Shown here: one piece after another, positions 36,501 to 44,355 of the stretch
Position numbering within the stretch: position 1 is the first letter of the stretch
Layout: every line of letters starts with the position of its first letter
DNA from: Nonlabens sp. YIK11
GTDB taxonomy: Bacteria > Bacteroidota > Bacteroidia > Flavobacteriales > Flavobacteriaceae
Direction of reading: 5' to 3'
NCBI RefSeq assembly: GCF_001413925.1
Contig: NZ_LBMJ01000001.1
Location: 2,830,001-2,894,000, forward strand
DNA: 64,000 bases
Translations under genes and position numbers: made by a program
Notes under the pieces: generated by a model
The model's database searches: none
Told to the model about the DNA's origin: nothing
Seen by the model: the letters and a program-made list of their open reading frames with translations, nothing else

Positions 36501-38352
36501 TAACTGTGGAGGCACGGTAACAGTGACCAGCGATGCGGTATTACCGATCACAACTCAAGGAACAACAGTTATTACTTGGGCTTACGATGATGGAAATGGG
36601 AATATTACATTCCAAAATCAAAACATCATTATTGATGATATAACACCGCCAACGCCAGATCTAACTGTACTTGCCGATGTTACGGCACAGTGTAGTGTGA
36701 CTTCTCTTGTCGCGCCGACTGCCACCGATAATTGTGGAGGCACGGTAACAGTGACCAGCGATGCGGTATTGCCTATCACGACTCAAGGAACCACCGTAGT
36801 AACTTGGACGTTTGACGACGGTAACGGAAACACCTCTACACAAACCCAAAATGTGATCATCGATGATACAACGGCTCCGGTAGCGGATCTTGCGGTACTT
36901 GCCGATGTTACGGCACAGTGTAGTGTGACTTCTCTTATCGCGCCGACTGCCACCGATAACTGTGAAGGCACGGTAACAGTGACCAGCGATGCCGTATTGC
37001 CTATCACAACTCAAGGAACGACCGTTGTGACTTGGACCTTTAATGACGGAAATGGAAATACAACCACTCAAACCCAAAACGTTGTTATCGCTGGTAGTGA
37101 TATCGAAAATGCAACGCTGACCGATGCAACATTTGTTTACGACGGAAGCGTGAGATCGTTAGCCGTAGAAAACATCCCTGCAGATGCGACTGTGACTTAT
37201 ACAAACAATGATCAGACTGAAGCAGGTACGTACATAGTCACGGCAGTAATTACCAGCTCAAGCACAGATTGTCCACAAGTGACTATTGATGGTATACTTA
37301 CCATTGAACAAGCTGAACAGACTGTTACTTTTGATGCACTTACACGTAGACGTTTATCTACAGATCCTGATTTCCAATTGACAGTAAGTGCTTCTTCAGG
37401 ACTACCAATTGTCTATGAAACAACTGCCTTGACACAACCGCCTGCGGCAGATGTAAGTGCTAGTGGATTTGTAACGCTTCAATCAGAGGGATTCCTATTG
37501 ATTACTGCGACGCAACCTGGTAATAACAATTACCTCGCCGCGACACCAGTTTCCCAAGAGCTAGAAGTTTTCTTGAATACTGATACTACTATAGAATCTA
37601 TATCTATCAATGGTGAGGTATTTACGAATCCCGATACGAACATTTTCTATCTGATTGACTGCGACGACAGCATTGAAAGCGTTGATGTAGAAATTGTGAG
37701 TGAAACCGGTGCCACTGCATCAACAGGTGAATCTTTTATCGTAGAAACAGCTACTCCTGGTCTGTATCGCCGAACCATTGTTATCACTGCTGAAAACGGA
37801 CGTGATACAAGAACTTTTAATCTATTGATTGAAAAGAGATTTGTTTTTGACGCCATTGTTGAGCAGAAGTACGGCAACGTTCTAGTGGTGAATAATAATC
37901 CAGCGAATAATGGCGGGTATTCTTTTGTAGCTTACGAATGGTTCAAAAACGGTCGTCTGGTAAGCACCGATCAATTTTTCTCTGAAGGCGATAATGCTAG
38001 CGATCGATTAGATCCTAGCGCGAGGTATATGGTTAGAATGACATTAGCAAATGATGATGTGCTTCAAACTTGTGAATCCACGATCAACCTTGGAAATACA
38101 TTCTCTTTTGTTATACTTCAAAACCCAGTATTGCAAGGAAAAACATTGAATGTAAGAGCAGATTATCCTCAAGGACAACCTGAGAACGCCGTCTACTTCA
38201 TTTATGATCAGAATGGTAGATTGGTGAAAGAAACAGCTGCCGTAGCAATAGTTACTTCTATAGAACTACCAGATAACCTTCCTGTAGGCGTTTATCGCTT
38301 ATTATTACGAATCAATGGATCAAATAAGAGCCTGAACTTTATCAAAAACTAA
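30517..38352 (+). CDS. Giant multi-repeat surface adhesin with T9SS-type C-terminus
   Basis: A 2611-residue secreted protein. The signal peptide ends in VFAFAKA-Q, and its core is encoded by the dispersed palindrome. Next come a lamin-tail-like N-terminal domain (about 30-230), cadherin-like domains with TEDVATAIDLSAY and TENTASNIDLSTA (to about 630), five 79-residue units starting DDASFSY (two blocks, 639-1280, with an unrelated insert between), and twelve 76-residue HYR-like units (1281-2192). An MBG-like region and a C-terminal domain ending LPVGVYRLLLRINGSNKSL complete it. The last segment fits a type A T9SS sorting signal, so the protein is likely displayed or released outside the cell for adhesion or gliding. 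Confidence 0.9.
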   Translation: MKQFYSSKLVMFAVTFFVFAFAKAQTQNNLIDAPGDIAIVALHSDDGTAGEEDGFSFILLDNAPAGATIRFIDEEWLGTTFQSPTAEGELLWTNNTGSQIAAGTVVNITDTDGPGEAASIGIVDEVEAGFNINGTGDQIYAVTGTRAVPGTFLTFYGTLENGATLAGTGLTDGINAQVGSVGFLEGRYTGPTTCNGTAEACATQFNTTSNWTPGEYTHPNDVPSAPSTYTGSVFAGNTAPDLGGTPADVTVTEDVATAIDLSAYNITDTDGDLVTVTLGVDRGTIASVNGNGTTSGVIITNSGTASMTLQGSVANINTYLNDTSKITYTTALNDTTTATLTVTPNDGTVNGTADTVLINVTAVNDDPVVTIPNPNPGVSFLEGGTAVTINNSFTIDEPGGENINLVSLSITSFFPNNGESIAVTAPGPYTANFNSTTGVLTLTGTGTAAQAQAAIRTATFVNTGDDPSVGNTRNNRSFVFTVTDASGNSVSSSNFAFLSIAAINDDPTLSSLPSDLTVTENTASNIDLSTAVIADVDAGTQSVSLTIATSSGTLAASTSGGVTVSNSGTASITLSGAIASINTYLDTASSIQVTTASGLTGNDAAALTITGSDNGNSGSGGGGTINFGSVNLDIDVQLDDASFSYSAASFCVNEVDPLPTITGEAGGTFSSTAGLSINPTTGAVDVSASTPGTYTVTYITTNPGQNTASQTITVNALDDASFNYAAAAYCTNDSDPTPTITGLAGGTFSSTAGLSINATTGAVDVSASTPGIFTVTYTTAGACPNSSSISLTINTLDDASFSYGDLEFCATGADAIPTITGLGGGTFSSTAGLSIDTTTGVVDVSASTAGTYTVTYTTAGTCPNSSNVSLEITSTPEPIFSSATPNSINVSFTGGCSNLSGIYIVNGTINGKNNYEYQADPIFEIGFDGSKWVLYALNDFTSNGYENTTVPAGLNPPSSGWLRTGCADGTMTIDSSDTNSFCAGDTVNDLISIGTGTDIKIYSSNTSTTPLSSTDVLATGDYYATSTANGCESERVQVTISVTPSTTFTAPADVCIDAGLQTGLSGGTATGGVYSGPGVTDDGNGSTYTFDPVTAGVGIHTIVYTTNTNGCADSASDTIEVLALDNATFAYSDTTGCIDATDPVPTITGLAGGTFSSTTGLSLNSTTGVVDLSASTPGNYTVTYTTAGTCPNSSTATITVNGLDDSSFAFAKAQYCPNEVDPTPTITGLTGGTFSSSAGLSINTSTGVIDLSASTQGTYTITYTTNGDCPNLSTTVVTIEDNTAPVPDTAVLADVIAECSITALTAPTATDNCGGTVTVTSDAVLPITAQGTTVVTWTFDDGNGNTSTQTQNVIIDDTTAPVADLAVLADVTAQCNVTSLTPPTATDNCGGMITVTNNATLPITTQGTTVITWAYDDGNGNITFQNQNIIIDDTTPPTPDLTVLTDVTAQCSVTSLVAPTATDNCGGTVTVTSDAVLPITTQGTTVVTWTFDDGNGNTSTQTQNVIIDDTTAPVVDLAVLADVTAQCGVTSLVAPTATDNCGGTVTVTSDAVLPITTQGTTVVTWTFDDGNGNTSTQTQNVIIDDTTAPVADLAVLADVTAQCSVTSLVAPTATDNCGGTVTVTSDAVLPITTQGTTVITWAYDDGNGNITFQNQNIIIDDITPPTPDLTVLADVTAQCSVTSLVAPTATDNCGGTVTVTSDAVLPITTQGTTVVTWTFDDGNGNTSIQTQNVIIDDTTAPVADLAVLADVTAQCSVTSLIAPTATDNCGGTVTVTSDAVLPITTQGTTVVTWTFDDGNGNTSTQTQNVIIDDTTAPVADLAVLADVTAQCSVTSLVAPTATDNCGGTVTVTSDAVLPITTQGTTVVTWTFDDGNGNTSTQTQNVIIDDTTAPVADLTVLADVTAQCSVTSLVAPTATDNCGGTVTVTSDAALPITTQGTTVVTWTFDDGNGNTSTQTQNVIIDDTTAPVADLTVLADVTAQCSVTSLVTPTATDNCGGTVTVTSDAVLPITTQGTTVITWAYDDGNGNITFQNQNIIIDDITPPTPDLTVLADVTAQCSVTSLVAPTATDNCGGTVTVTSDAVLPITTQGTTVVTWTFDDGNGNTSTQTQNVIIDDTTAPVADLAVLADVTAQCSVTSLIAPTATDNCEGTVTVTSDAVLPITTQGTTVVTWTFNDGNGNTTTQTQNVVIAGSDIENATLTDATFVYDGSVRSLAVENIPADATVTYTNNDQTEAGTYIVTAVITSSSTDCPQVTIDGILTIEQAEQTVTFDALTRRRLSTDPDFQLTVSASSGLPIVYETTALTQPPAADVSASGFVTLQSEGFLLITATQPGNNNYLAATPVSQELEVFLNTDTTIESISINGEVFTNPDTNIFYLIDCDDSIESVDVEIVSETGATASTGESFIVETATPGLYRRTIVITAENGRDTRTFNLLIEKRFVFDAIVEQKYGNVLVVNNNPANNGGYSFVAYEWFKNGRLVSTDQFFSEGDNASDRLDPSARYMVRMTLANDDVLQTCESTINLGNTFSFVILQNPVLQGKTLNVRADYPQGQPENAVYFIYDQNGRLVKETAAVAIVTSIELPDNLPVGVYRLLLRINGSNKSLNFIKN
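30573..30588. repeat. Dispersed palindrome (coding, in signal peptide)
   Basis: CGCTTTCGCGAAAGCA: the 14-bp core is perfect and the last base differs. It encodes FAFAKA at the signal peptide cleavage region of the adhesin. Confidence 0.92.
32431..34356 (+). repeat. Five 79-residue (237-bp) DDASF units in two blocks
   Basis: Units start at 32431, 32668, 32905, then 33889 and 34126, with an exact 237-bp period inside each block. Shared features are DDxSF, a Cys, PTITGLxGGTFSS and STxGTYTVTYTTxGxCPNS. A different domain (33130-33888) splits the array. Only the unit at 34126 contains the dispersed palindrome. Confidence 0.9.
34140..34155. repeat. Dispersed palindrome (coding, adhesin unit 5)
   Basis: Perfect 16-mer encoding FAFAKA where sister units encode FSYSAAS, FNYAAAA, FSYGDLE and FAYSDTT. 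Confidence 0.95.
34357..37092 (+). repeat. Twelve tandem 228-bp HYR-like units
   Basis: Twelve units of exactly 76 codons (D-x-T-x-P to NVIID). Each has ADVTAQC, PTATDNCGGTVTVTSD, LPITTQGTTV and DDGNGN. Units 2, 5 and 10 share the variant AYDDGNGNITFQNQN, and units 3, 6 and 11 share PPTPDL. So the array grew by copying multi-unit blocks. Long minus-strand reading frames over this region are by-products of the repetition. Confidence 0.95.
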
Positions 38353-38370
38353 AATTAGTAGAATCGTATT

Positions 38371-39252
38371 ATGAAAAATTTTAAAATGAAAAGTTCAGTA
38401 CTTGTAGGTTCACTTTTCTTATTGACCGGAATCATCAGCAAGGCTCAAGAAATCAATTTTTCTTTAGGAACGCAGTTTCATTTCTCCACCTTTGATATAG
38501 AAGGTGCGTTGAGTGATACAGATATAGAACCTGGAGCAGGTCTTGAGTTGGTAATTCAATTGAAATTATCTGAACACTGGAGTTTAAACCCTGGTGTAGG
38601 ATATGCGTTTCATCAAGCCCGCAATTCCAGCAGCCGACTGAAAGGTTCACAAACCACTGTCGATTCTGAAGGTGAAGACTTCACGTTTAATTACCAGATT
38701 AGCGGTTATTCAGAGACTCAAAAATTCAATAATGTCTCCATACCGTTGAACGTACAATATGAAGGTTCTGGAGTTACTAGATTATACGTTAAAGCCGGAG
38801 CATCCTACAACCTTTTGAGTAATGCCAGACAGGAGTCTAGAGCTTCCAGCCTAACTACCAGCGGCTATTTCCCTAGATTCAATGGTACGTTGACAGCACC
38901 AGCTTTTGCTGGTTTTGGAACCTATAACGATATTCAATTTTCAGAACAGGATTTTGAACTGAGTAATAGCGTTAACGCGACTTTTGAAATAGGTGTTAAA
39001 CAACTTCTGGCCGATAATTCTGCGATGTACTTTGGTGCGTTTCTGGATTACGGTCTCAATGATGTTGTAGATTCACCAGTGATAGATGGGACATTGAGTT
39101 TTAATCCAACGAGCCCAACTGATTTTGTATCCAATGGCAGCTTTAATGCCAGTAATGGTAACTCAAGACAGGTTGAGGAAGCTAAACTTATTTTTGGCGG
39201 CATCAAGATCAGGTATCAGTTTGGTACAAAAGCGCCGAGCGCTAAGCAATAG
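38371..39252 (+). CDS. Outer-membrane beta-barrel protein
   Basis: A 293-residue protein with an N-terminal signal (SSVLVGSLFLLTGIISKAQ) and alternating-residue strands typical of a small porin-like barrel: HWSLNPGVGYAFHQ, NVSIPLNVQYEG, TRLYVKAGASYNLLS and KLIFGGIKIRYQFG near the end. It starts 18 bp after the adhesin gene, so the two are probably co-transcribed, and a terminator follows it. In flavobacteria, large T9SS adhesins are often paired with a downstream barrel (SprF/PorP in the SprB system). This one does not look like SprF, so a helper role is only inferred. Confidence 0.8.
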   Translation: MKNFKMKSSVLVGSLFLLTGIISKAQEINFSLGTQFHFSTFDIEGALSDTDIEPGAGLELVIQLKLSEHWSLNPGVGYAFHQARNSSSRLKGSQTTVDSEGEDFTFNYQISGYSETQKFNNVSIPLNVQYEGSGVTRLYVKAGASYNLLSNARQESRASSLTTSGYFPRFNGTLTAPAFAGFGTYNDIQFSEQDFELSNSVNATFEIGVKQLLADNSAMYFGAFLDYGLNDVVDSPVIDGTLSFNPTSPTDFVSNGSFNASNGNSRQVEEAKLIFGGIKIRYQFGTKAPSAKQ

Positions 39253-39274
39253 GTACCAACATTCAAAAAGCAGA

Positions 39275-39306
39275 AAGGGTCACTTCGAGAAGTGACCCTT
39301 TTTTAT
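39275..39306 (+). terminator. Rho-independent terminator of the surface operon
   Basis: An 11-bp perfect stem AAGGGTCACTT/AAGTGACCCTT with loop CGAG (39286-39289), followed by a run of T. It sits 22 bp after the barrel gene stop. Confidence 0.9.
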
Positions 39307-39328
39307 TTAAAAGAATTATTTTTACCAC

Positions 39329-39493
39329 ATGAATACAGATTGGATCTATATAGGAGCGGTGATTGTTGCCTTTTTTGTTTTTCTGGGCTGGAACAAGTCA
39401 CGTCAGAAATCAGTTAAAGATCGTAAGCGGCGCAATTTTAGAGAAAGCTTTAAAGAAAAACGTGCAGAGCGCGATAAGAATTCTGAGCACTAG
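39329..39493 (+). CDS. Small single-pass membrane protein, basic tail
   Basis: A 54-residue open reading frame from ATG 39329: MNTDWIYIGAVIVAFFVFLG, then a highly charged tail with NKSRQKSVKDRKRRNF and KEKRAERDKN. One membrane segment (about residues 5-20) would put the tail in the cytoplasm. Coding is supported by a clean hydrophobic/charged split, and its stop overlaps the rimO stop region tail to tail by 4 bp. A promoter would have to lie just after the preceding terminator. I cannot name a family. Confidence 0.6.
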   Translation: MNTDWIYIGAVIVAFFVFLGWNKSRQKSVKDRKRRNFRESFKEKRAERDKNSEH

Positions 39494-40794
39494 GCTACTG
39501 GCACGGCATACAAATCAAAATCCTCAGCATCTGCGATTTCTACCATTACAAACTCGCCAACACTACAGTAGTGCTCGCTCGCATCAATGAGCACCTCATT
39601 ATCCACATCTGGACTGTCAAATTCTGTGCGACCCACAAAGTGATTCCCACGTTTACGGTCGATCATGACACGGTACTGTTTCCCGATCTTTTCTTGATTC
39701 AGTTCCCAAGAGATCTGGGATTGAATCTCCATAATTTCATTGGCACGTTCCTGCTTCACCTCGGCTGGCACATCGTCTTCCAGATTATAGGCATGCGTAT
39801 TTTCCTCATGTGAATAGGTAAAACAGCCCATACGCTCAAAGCGCTGGTCTTTTACCCATTGTTTCAAGATTTCAAAATCTTCTTCAGTCTCGCCAGGATA
39901 CCCAACAATTAATGTGGTTCTAATGGCCATTTGTGGCACGCTTTCGCGAAAGCGATCCAACAATGCATTCGTTTTTTCAAACGTAGTACCGCGACGCATG
40001 GACTTGAGTACAGGCGTGGAAATGTGCTGCAATGGTATGTCCAAGTAATTACACACCTTAGGCTCCTCATTCATCACGCCCAAAACATCTACCGGGAAAC
40101 CTGTTGGAAATGCATAATGCATGCGTATCCACTCAATACCATCGACTTTGGCGAGCTCTTTCAATAAATCGGCGAGACGGCGTTTTTTATAGAGATCGAG
40201 ACCGTAATAGGTCAAATCCTGGGCGATAAGTATGAGTTCCTTGACACCTTTTGCGGCCAGTTTTTCTGCTTCAATGACCAGGTTTTCAATAGGCGTGCTT
40301 TTGTGTCCACCACGCATCAATGGAATGGCACAAAAGGAGCATGGACGGTCGCAACCTTCGGCAATTTTGAAATATGCGTAGTTTTTAGGTGTAGTCGTAA
40401 CACGCTCTCCTATGAGTTCGTGCTTGTAATCTGCGCCTAGAGCTTTGAGCAGTGATGGCAATTCCGTCGTACCAAAATACTGATCTACATCTGGGATTTC
40501 CTTTTGAAGATCTGGCTTGTAACGCTCTGACAAACAACCTGAAACAAACACCTGATCTACCTCACCACGGCTCTTGCGATCCACAAAATCAAGAATGGTG
40601 TTAACGCTTTCTTCCTTAGCATTATCGATAAAACCGCAGGTATTGATCACGACAATGTTACCTTCTTCCTCGTGCACCACATCCTTGCCACTGGCCTTAA
40701 GCTGGCCCATAAGCACTTCACTGTCATAGACGTTCTTGGAACATCCCAGTGTGATCACATTAATACGATTCTTCTTTCTTGATTTTGTTCTCAT
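39490..40794 (-). CDS. rimO: Ribosomal protein S12 methylthiotransferase RimO
   Basis: A 434-residue radical-SAM enzyme that adds a methylthio group to an aspartate of ribosomal protein S12. The N-terminal UPF0004 domain has VITLGCSKNVYDSEVLMGQL and VINTCGFIDNAKEES, where the cysteines bind the second Fe-S cluster. EGCDRPCSFCAIPLMRGGH is the radical-SAM CxxxCxxC motif. LIVGYPGETEEDF and a C-terminal TRAM domain follow. A palindrome copy encodes DRFRESVPQ near residue 283, where RimO proteins naturally have a similar charged helix. Confidence 0.95.
   Translation of the reverse strand: MRTKSRKKNRINVITLGCSKNVYDSEVLMGQLKASGKDVVHEEEGNIVVINTCGFIDNAKEESVNTILDFVDRKSRGEVDQVFVSGCLSERYKPDLQKEIPDVDQYFGTTELPSLLKALGADYKHELIGERVTTTPKNYAYFKIAEGCDRPCSFCAIPLMRGGHKSTPIENLVIEAEKLAAKGVKELILIAQDLTYYGLDLYKKRRLADLLKELAKVDGIEWIRMHYAFPTGFPVDVLGVMNEEPKVCNYLDIPLQHISTPVLKSMRRGTTFEKTNALLDRFRESVPQMAIRTTLIVGYPGETEEDFEILKQWVKDQRFERMGCFTYSHEENTHAYNLEDDVPAEVKQERANEIMEIQSQISWELNQEKIGKQYRVMIDRKRGNHFVGRTEFDSPDVDNEVLIDASEHYCSVGEFVMVEIADAEDFDLYAVPVA
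39939..39954. repeat. Dispersed palindrome (coding, frame RFRES)
   Basis: Perfect 16-mer encoding DRFRESV in rimO. Confidence 0.95.
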
Positions 40795-40850
40795 AGCGGC
40801 TGCAAATTTACGACAAGCAGTTGGTTTGCAGTGTAGGTGGTTGTTAATAT

Positions 40851-40866
40851 CGCTTTCGCGAAAGCT
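40851..40866. repeat. Dispersed palindrome (intergenic)
   Basis: CGCTTTCGCGAAAGCT, core perfect, last base differs. It lies 57 bp upstream of the rimO start in the 256-bp divergent gap. Confidence 0.92.
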
Positions 40867-41050
40867 AAAAAGGCAGTGAATCCATAATGTAATTTAAAAT
40901 TGCTACTCACATTTAACTTAAGGAATCTCGCAATAGATGTACAAATCAAATTTTTCGGCGAAGATCTTAACAAATCCTAGTTTCCTTATTTACCTTATTA
41001 ATTTAGCTATATTCGGATTTTAATTGATAAATCCTGCTCACATAATAATC

Positions 41051-42238
41051 ATGACCATATCAAAGTACTTCGCTCAAATCTTCATATATTTTTTTCTTGG
41101 CTACATCAGTTTCGCCCAGTCTAATTTTTACCCTGGTAAGCTTACAGCTTCTGACCAGTCTGAAGAAACCATATATTTCAAACTAAGAAAAGAAGTTGTC
41201 AATAAGGATGGAACGGTGAATGTTTATCGTGATAAAAATAACTCTTCAATTCTCGTTTTAAAAGCCTCAGATTTCAAGAAAATACTTGCAGATGATGGTA
41301 GCCTAGAGATAATTAGTGCTTACGTTGAAAATATCGAATCAAACAATGTTGTTCTTCGCAAGCTGGTAGATGCGGATGAATCTTTATACATATATAATAA
41401 TCAAAAACAAGTGCTTTATGTAAACGGTTCATTTGAAAAAGGTTACCAGGTTCTAGCACCTTTTGAAAAAGATGGGCAACCTATTGTAGGTTATAAAAGG
41501 TGGCTATATAATAACCTCAACCCTAATAACAACGCTATCGATAGCTTTACTCGACTGTCGTACAGTCAAGACGACTTGGTGAAATATTACCTTGCAAATA
41601 GCGCCAACGCAAATAAATTGGAGCAGGAAAAAAAGGTGGCGTTTTTCAATTTAGGATTACATGCTGGGTACAGTAGCAATAATTTTGCTGTATCATCACC
41701 AGATATCTCATATGATAATCTAAAAGCATCTAATATCCGAATAGGTGTTAAAGCAGAGCTCAACTTGAATCGTATCACAAATAATTTTACACTTATTGCT
41801 GGAGTAGATTATTTCACAATAGCAGAAGGCAGAGCCGATGCTGTAAGGTTTCCAGAATCGGTAAATAATACAAAGGCAGAATATCTACTACAATTCGACT
41901 ATTATTCTTTAAATATCGGTGCTCAATATAATTTTCATTTGAAGACTATAAGCATCGCACCGTTTGTAAGCTTTGAACCAATATTCTATGGATCAAACAC
42001 AGAGATTTCAGTCAACTTCGAGGATGGACAACCGATATATTCTACCAATAATTATACAGGCAGTTCAATAGGCTTCAACCTTGGACTAAAATTTGATTTT
42101 TTCAGTAGTTTTTATAGCTTCATCGAATATAGTTCGATGGCAGACATGAGAGCTATGGCAAATCAATTTGAAAGACAAATAACGATTGATAACGATCTAA
42201 AACGCATTACGTTTGCTATAGGCTATACTATTTTTTGA
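41051..42238 (+). CDS. Outer-membrane beta-barrel protein, unknown role
   Basis: About 395 residues. I take ATG 41051 (MTISKYFAQIFIYFFLGYISFAQ), which gives a clean signal peptide. The middle (YFKLRKEVVNKDGTVNVYRD and following) is a mixed soluble domain of about 180 residues. The C-terminal half has paired amphipathic strands (GLHAGYSSNNFAVS, IRIGVKAELNLNRI, FTLIAGVDYFTIAEG, SIGFNLGLKFDFFSS, ITFAIGYTIF) ending in an aromatic residue, as expected for an 8- to 10-strand barrel. I do not recognise a specific function. Confidence 0.7.
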   Translation: MTISKYFAQIFIYFFLGYISFAQSNFYPGKLTASDQSEETIYFKLRKEVVNKDGTVNVYRDKNNSSILVLKASDFKKILADDGSLEIISAYVENIESNNVVLRKLVDADESLYIYNNQKQVLYVNGSFEKGYQVLAPFEKDGQPIVGYKRWLYNNLNPNNNAIDSFTRLSYSQDDLVKYYLANSANANKLEQEKKVAFFNLGLHAGYSSNNFAVSSPDISYDNLKASNIRIGVKAELNLNRITNNFTLIAGVDYFTIAEGRADAVRFPESVNNTKAEYLLQFDYYSLNIGAQYNFHLKTISIAPFVSFEPIFYGSNTEISVNFEDGQPIYSTNNYTGSSIGFNLGLKFDFFSSFYSFIEYSSMADMRAMANQFERQITIDNDLKRITFAIGYTIF

Positions 42239-42255
42239 GGCATTTATTTCAAAAA

Positions 42256-42588
42256 TCACAATGTCCAGCTCCACACCCACAATGCGATATCCTCATAGTA
42301 CATCCTCGCAAGCAACATTACCGCTGCGCTGATCGAGGGAACGAGCCAGTTGTATTTTTTGAGTAAAATCAACGCAAGGTTAACCAAACCCAGCACCAGA
42401 TGTACTGCCGCCAAAAAATACAAAGGCATGTAGGCATTTTGTGGTGCGTCTGGATTCTCACTCACCGGCTGGCTTATGGTCTGTGCGACCACCGTCAGAA
42501 TGTAAAACCCGGCGTAAATAGCGACAATCTTAGTAAAGGTGCGTAGACTCTTTGCTGAAAATAAAGGTGGCTTGTTATCTTGAGACAT
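42256..42588 (-). CDS. Small membrane protein, unknown function
   Basis: A 110-residue protein with about three hydrophobic stretches (VAIYAGFYILTVVAQTI, YMPLYFLAAVHLVLGLVNLALI, WLVPSISAAVMLLARMYY). It begins three bases after the stop of the upstream amidase gene, so it is likely co-transcribed with it. No family recognised. Confidence 0.7.
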   Translation of the reverse strand: MSQDNKPPLFSAKSLRTFTKIVAIYAGFYILTVVAQTISQPVSENPDAPQNAYMPLYFLAAVHLVLGLVNLALILLKKYNWLVPSISAAVMLLARMYYEDIALWVWSWTL

Positions 42589-42591
42589 GGA

Positions 42592-44271
42592 TTACTTTGA
42601 GTAGTCAGTCGGCATTTGACGCTTCTTACTTACGCGTTCATAGGCCGCAGCCCAACCAAATAATTCACGGTCCTTTCCAGAAGGCGCAATAAAAGTCAGG
42701 CCAAATGGCTTGCCATCCTTGTCATAGCCCATGGGAACGGTCATCGCAGGAAAGAAACCAACCGCAGCAACACCAGCCGTGTAGTTGTTTATAGAAAGGA
42801 TGCCGTCCAGCCCATATCTAGAATAATAGTAGTTGAGATATTCTTGAGCAGAAACTGTCATTTTCTCCTTAAAATTAGCAAACTCATCATCAGTCATTTC
42901 AGGCTCATCAAGGATTCCCTGAAACAATCGCTGGCCATATGGCATAGCGTTAATAGAATCTTTAAGGTTTTCCTGCATTACTCGAGCCACATCCCAATCC
43001 TTATACTTTGCGTTTCCTGCAGTTTGAAAATACGTAGGCAAGTCTTGTTTCATATCTGCATTAAGCAGTTTTAGAAAGCCGTTGAGTTCTAGATCGCGAT
43101 CTTCCAATTCGATGATGGTAGCTCTTTGGTTTTTGATGGTTGCGATGGCATCTGCATATAATGGATTCTCTAAAAATCTCTTGAAAATCCCAAATCGCTT
43201 TCCTTCTAGAGAATAGTCCTTCAATTTAGGGATCAGATTACTTTCAATAACGTCAGCTTCATCACCGCGCATTGCGTTGATCAGGATCGCGGCATCGACG
43301 ACGTTTTTAGCCATTGGGCCAGCCGTATCCAGATAGCTGGAGATGGGTACCACTCCTTCGCCAGAAATTGTTCCTACCGTAGGTTTTAAGCCTACGATGG
43401 AGTTTTGGGATGATGGTGATAGAATAGATCCACTGGTTTCTGACCCAACCGCTGCCACAGCAAAATTTGCTGCTACTGCTACTCCGCTACCACTACTGGA
43501 ACCACCGGTGTCAAAATACGTTCTTTTGTATGGATTAAGTGTTTGTCCACCTACGGCACTATATCCGCTAGGGCAATCTCCACAGAAAAAGTAAGCCCAT
43601 TCACTTAAATTGGTTTTACCCAGAATAATTGCACCGGCATCCTTCAGATTTTGAACCAATCGTGCATCTGCGGTTTGATTGTCTATCAATACTGCAGCTC
43701 CAGCTGTTGTTGGCACCTCGCTGGTATTGATATTGTCTTTAAGTAAAATAGGCATCCCAGTGATGACATAAGTATCTAGCGTCTCACCATATTCCTTCAT
43801 GGTGGCAAGAGTGGCATCGGCTTGTCGGGCTTGCTCTATCGCATTAGGATTAAGCGATATGACCGAGTTTAAAGACAATTCATTATTACGGTCATAGTTG
43901 TAAATTCTGTTGAGGAAGTATAAGGTTAAGTCCTTATAAGTGAACTTACCATCATAAATCGCCTGCTGTATTTGCGGAATGCTCTTTTCTTGAACCAACA
44001 CATTCAACAGCTCGGCCTTGCGAGTCCCGTTAGGTGAATTGAAACTGAACTGCAATACTTCATCTTCAAGACCTGCAAACACATCGTCTTTAGTGATGTA
44101 TTTAGAATCCAACACTTTTAGTTTTAAAGGACTAAGCGTGTCTGTTCCATTTGCTTGTGCTTTTTCCAGCGCCTTTTCTATGGCTTTTTCTCTTGAGGAA
44201 GGCTTTGTATCTGACGTTTTACAGGACAACATCGTGGCCATCAAAGCCAGTAGCAGAAGTAACTTTTTCAT
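42592..44271 (-). CDS. Amidase signature family lipoprotein
   Basis: A 559-residue exported amidase. The signal peptide ends in the lipobox TMLSC (Cys17). The amidase-signature triad is visible: Lys178 in LLKDN, cis-Ser258 in TGGSSSGSG, and nucleophile Ser282 in SETSGSI. GLKPTVGTISGEGVVPIS follows. The family hydrolyses amide bonds of many small substrates or peptides; the lipoprotein anchor suggests a periplasmic or surface role in nitrogen scavenging. A long charged N-terminal segment (20-90) precedes the domain. Confidence 0.9.
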   Translation of the reverse strand: MKKLLLLLALMATMLSCKTSDTKPSSREKAIEKALEKAQANGTDTLSPLKLKVLDSKYITKDDVFAGLEDEVLQFSFNSPNGTRKAELLNVLVQEKSIPQIQQAIYDGKFTYKDLTLYFLNRIYNYDRNNELSLNSVISLNPNAIEQARQADATLATMKEYGETLDTYVITGMPILLKDNINTSEVPTTAGAAVLIDNQTADARLVQNLKDAGAIILGKTNLSEWAYFFCGDCPSGYSAVGGQTLNPYKRTYFDTGGSSSGSGVAVAANFAVAAVGSETSGSILSPSSQNSIVGLKPTVGTISGEGVVPISSYLDTAGPMAKNVVDAAILINAMRGDEADVIESNLIPKLKDYSLEGKRFGIFKRFLENPLYADAIATIKNQRATIIELEDRDLELNGFLKLLNADMKQDLPTYFQTAGNAKYKDWDVARVMQENLKDSINAMPYGQRLFQGILDEPEMTDDEFANFKEKMTVSAQEYLNYYYSRYGLDGILSINNYTAGVAAVGFFPAMTVPMGYDKDGKPFGLTFIAPSGKDRELFGWAAAYERVSKKRQMPTDYSK

Positions 44272-44355
44272 GTATTGATTCTTTTTCTAAAAATAAAACA
44301 CTCGCTAGAACTATTAAGGCCTAGGAGTTTTTTTATATAATTTGTACGGATTGAT

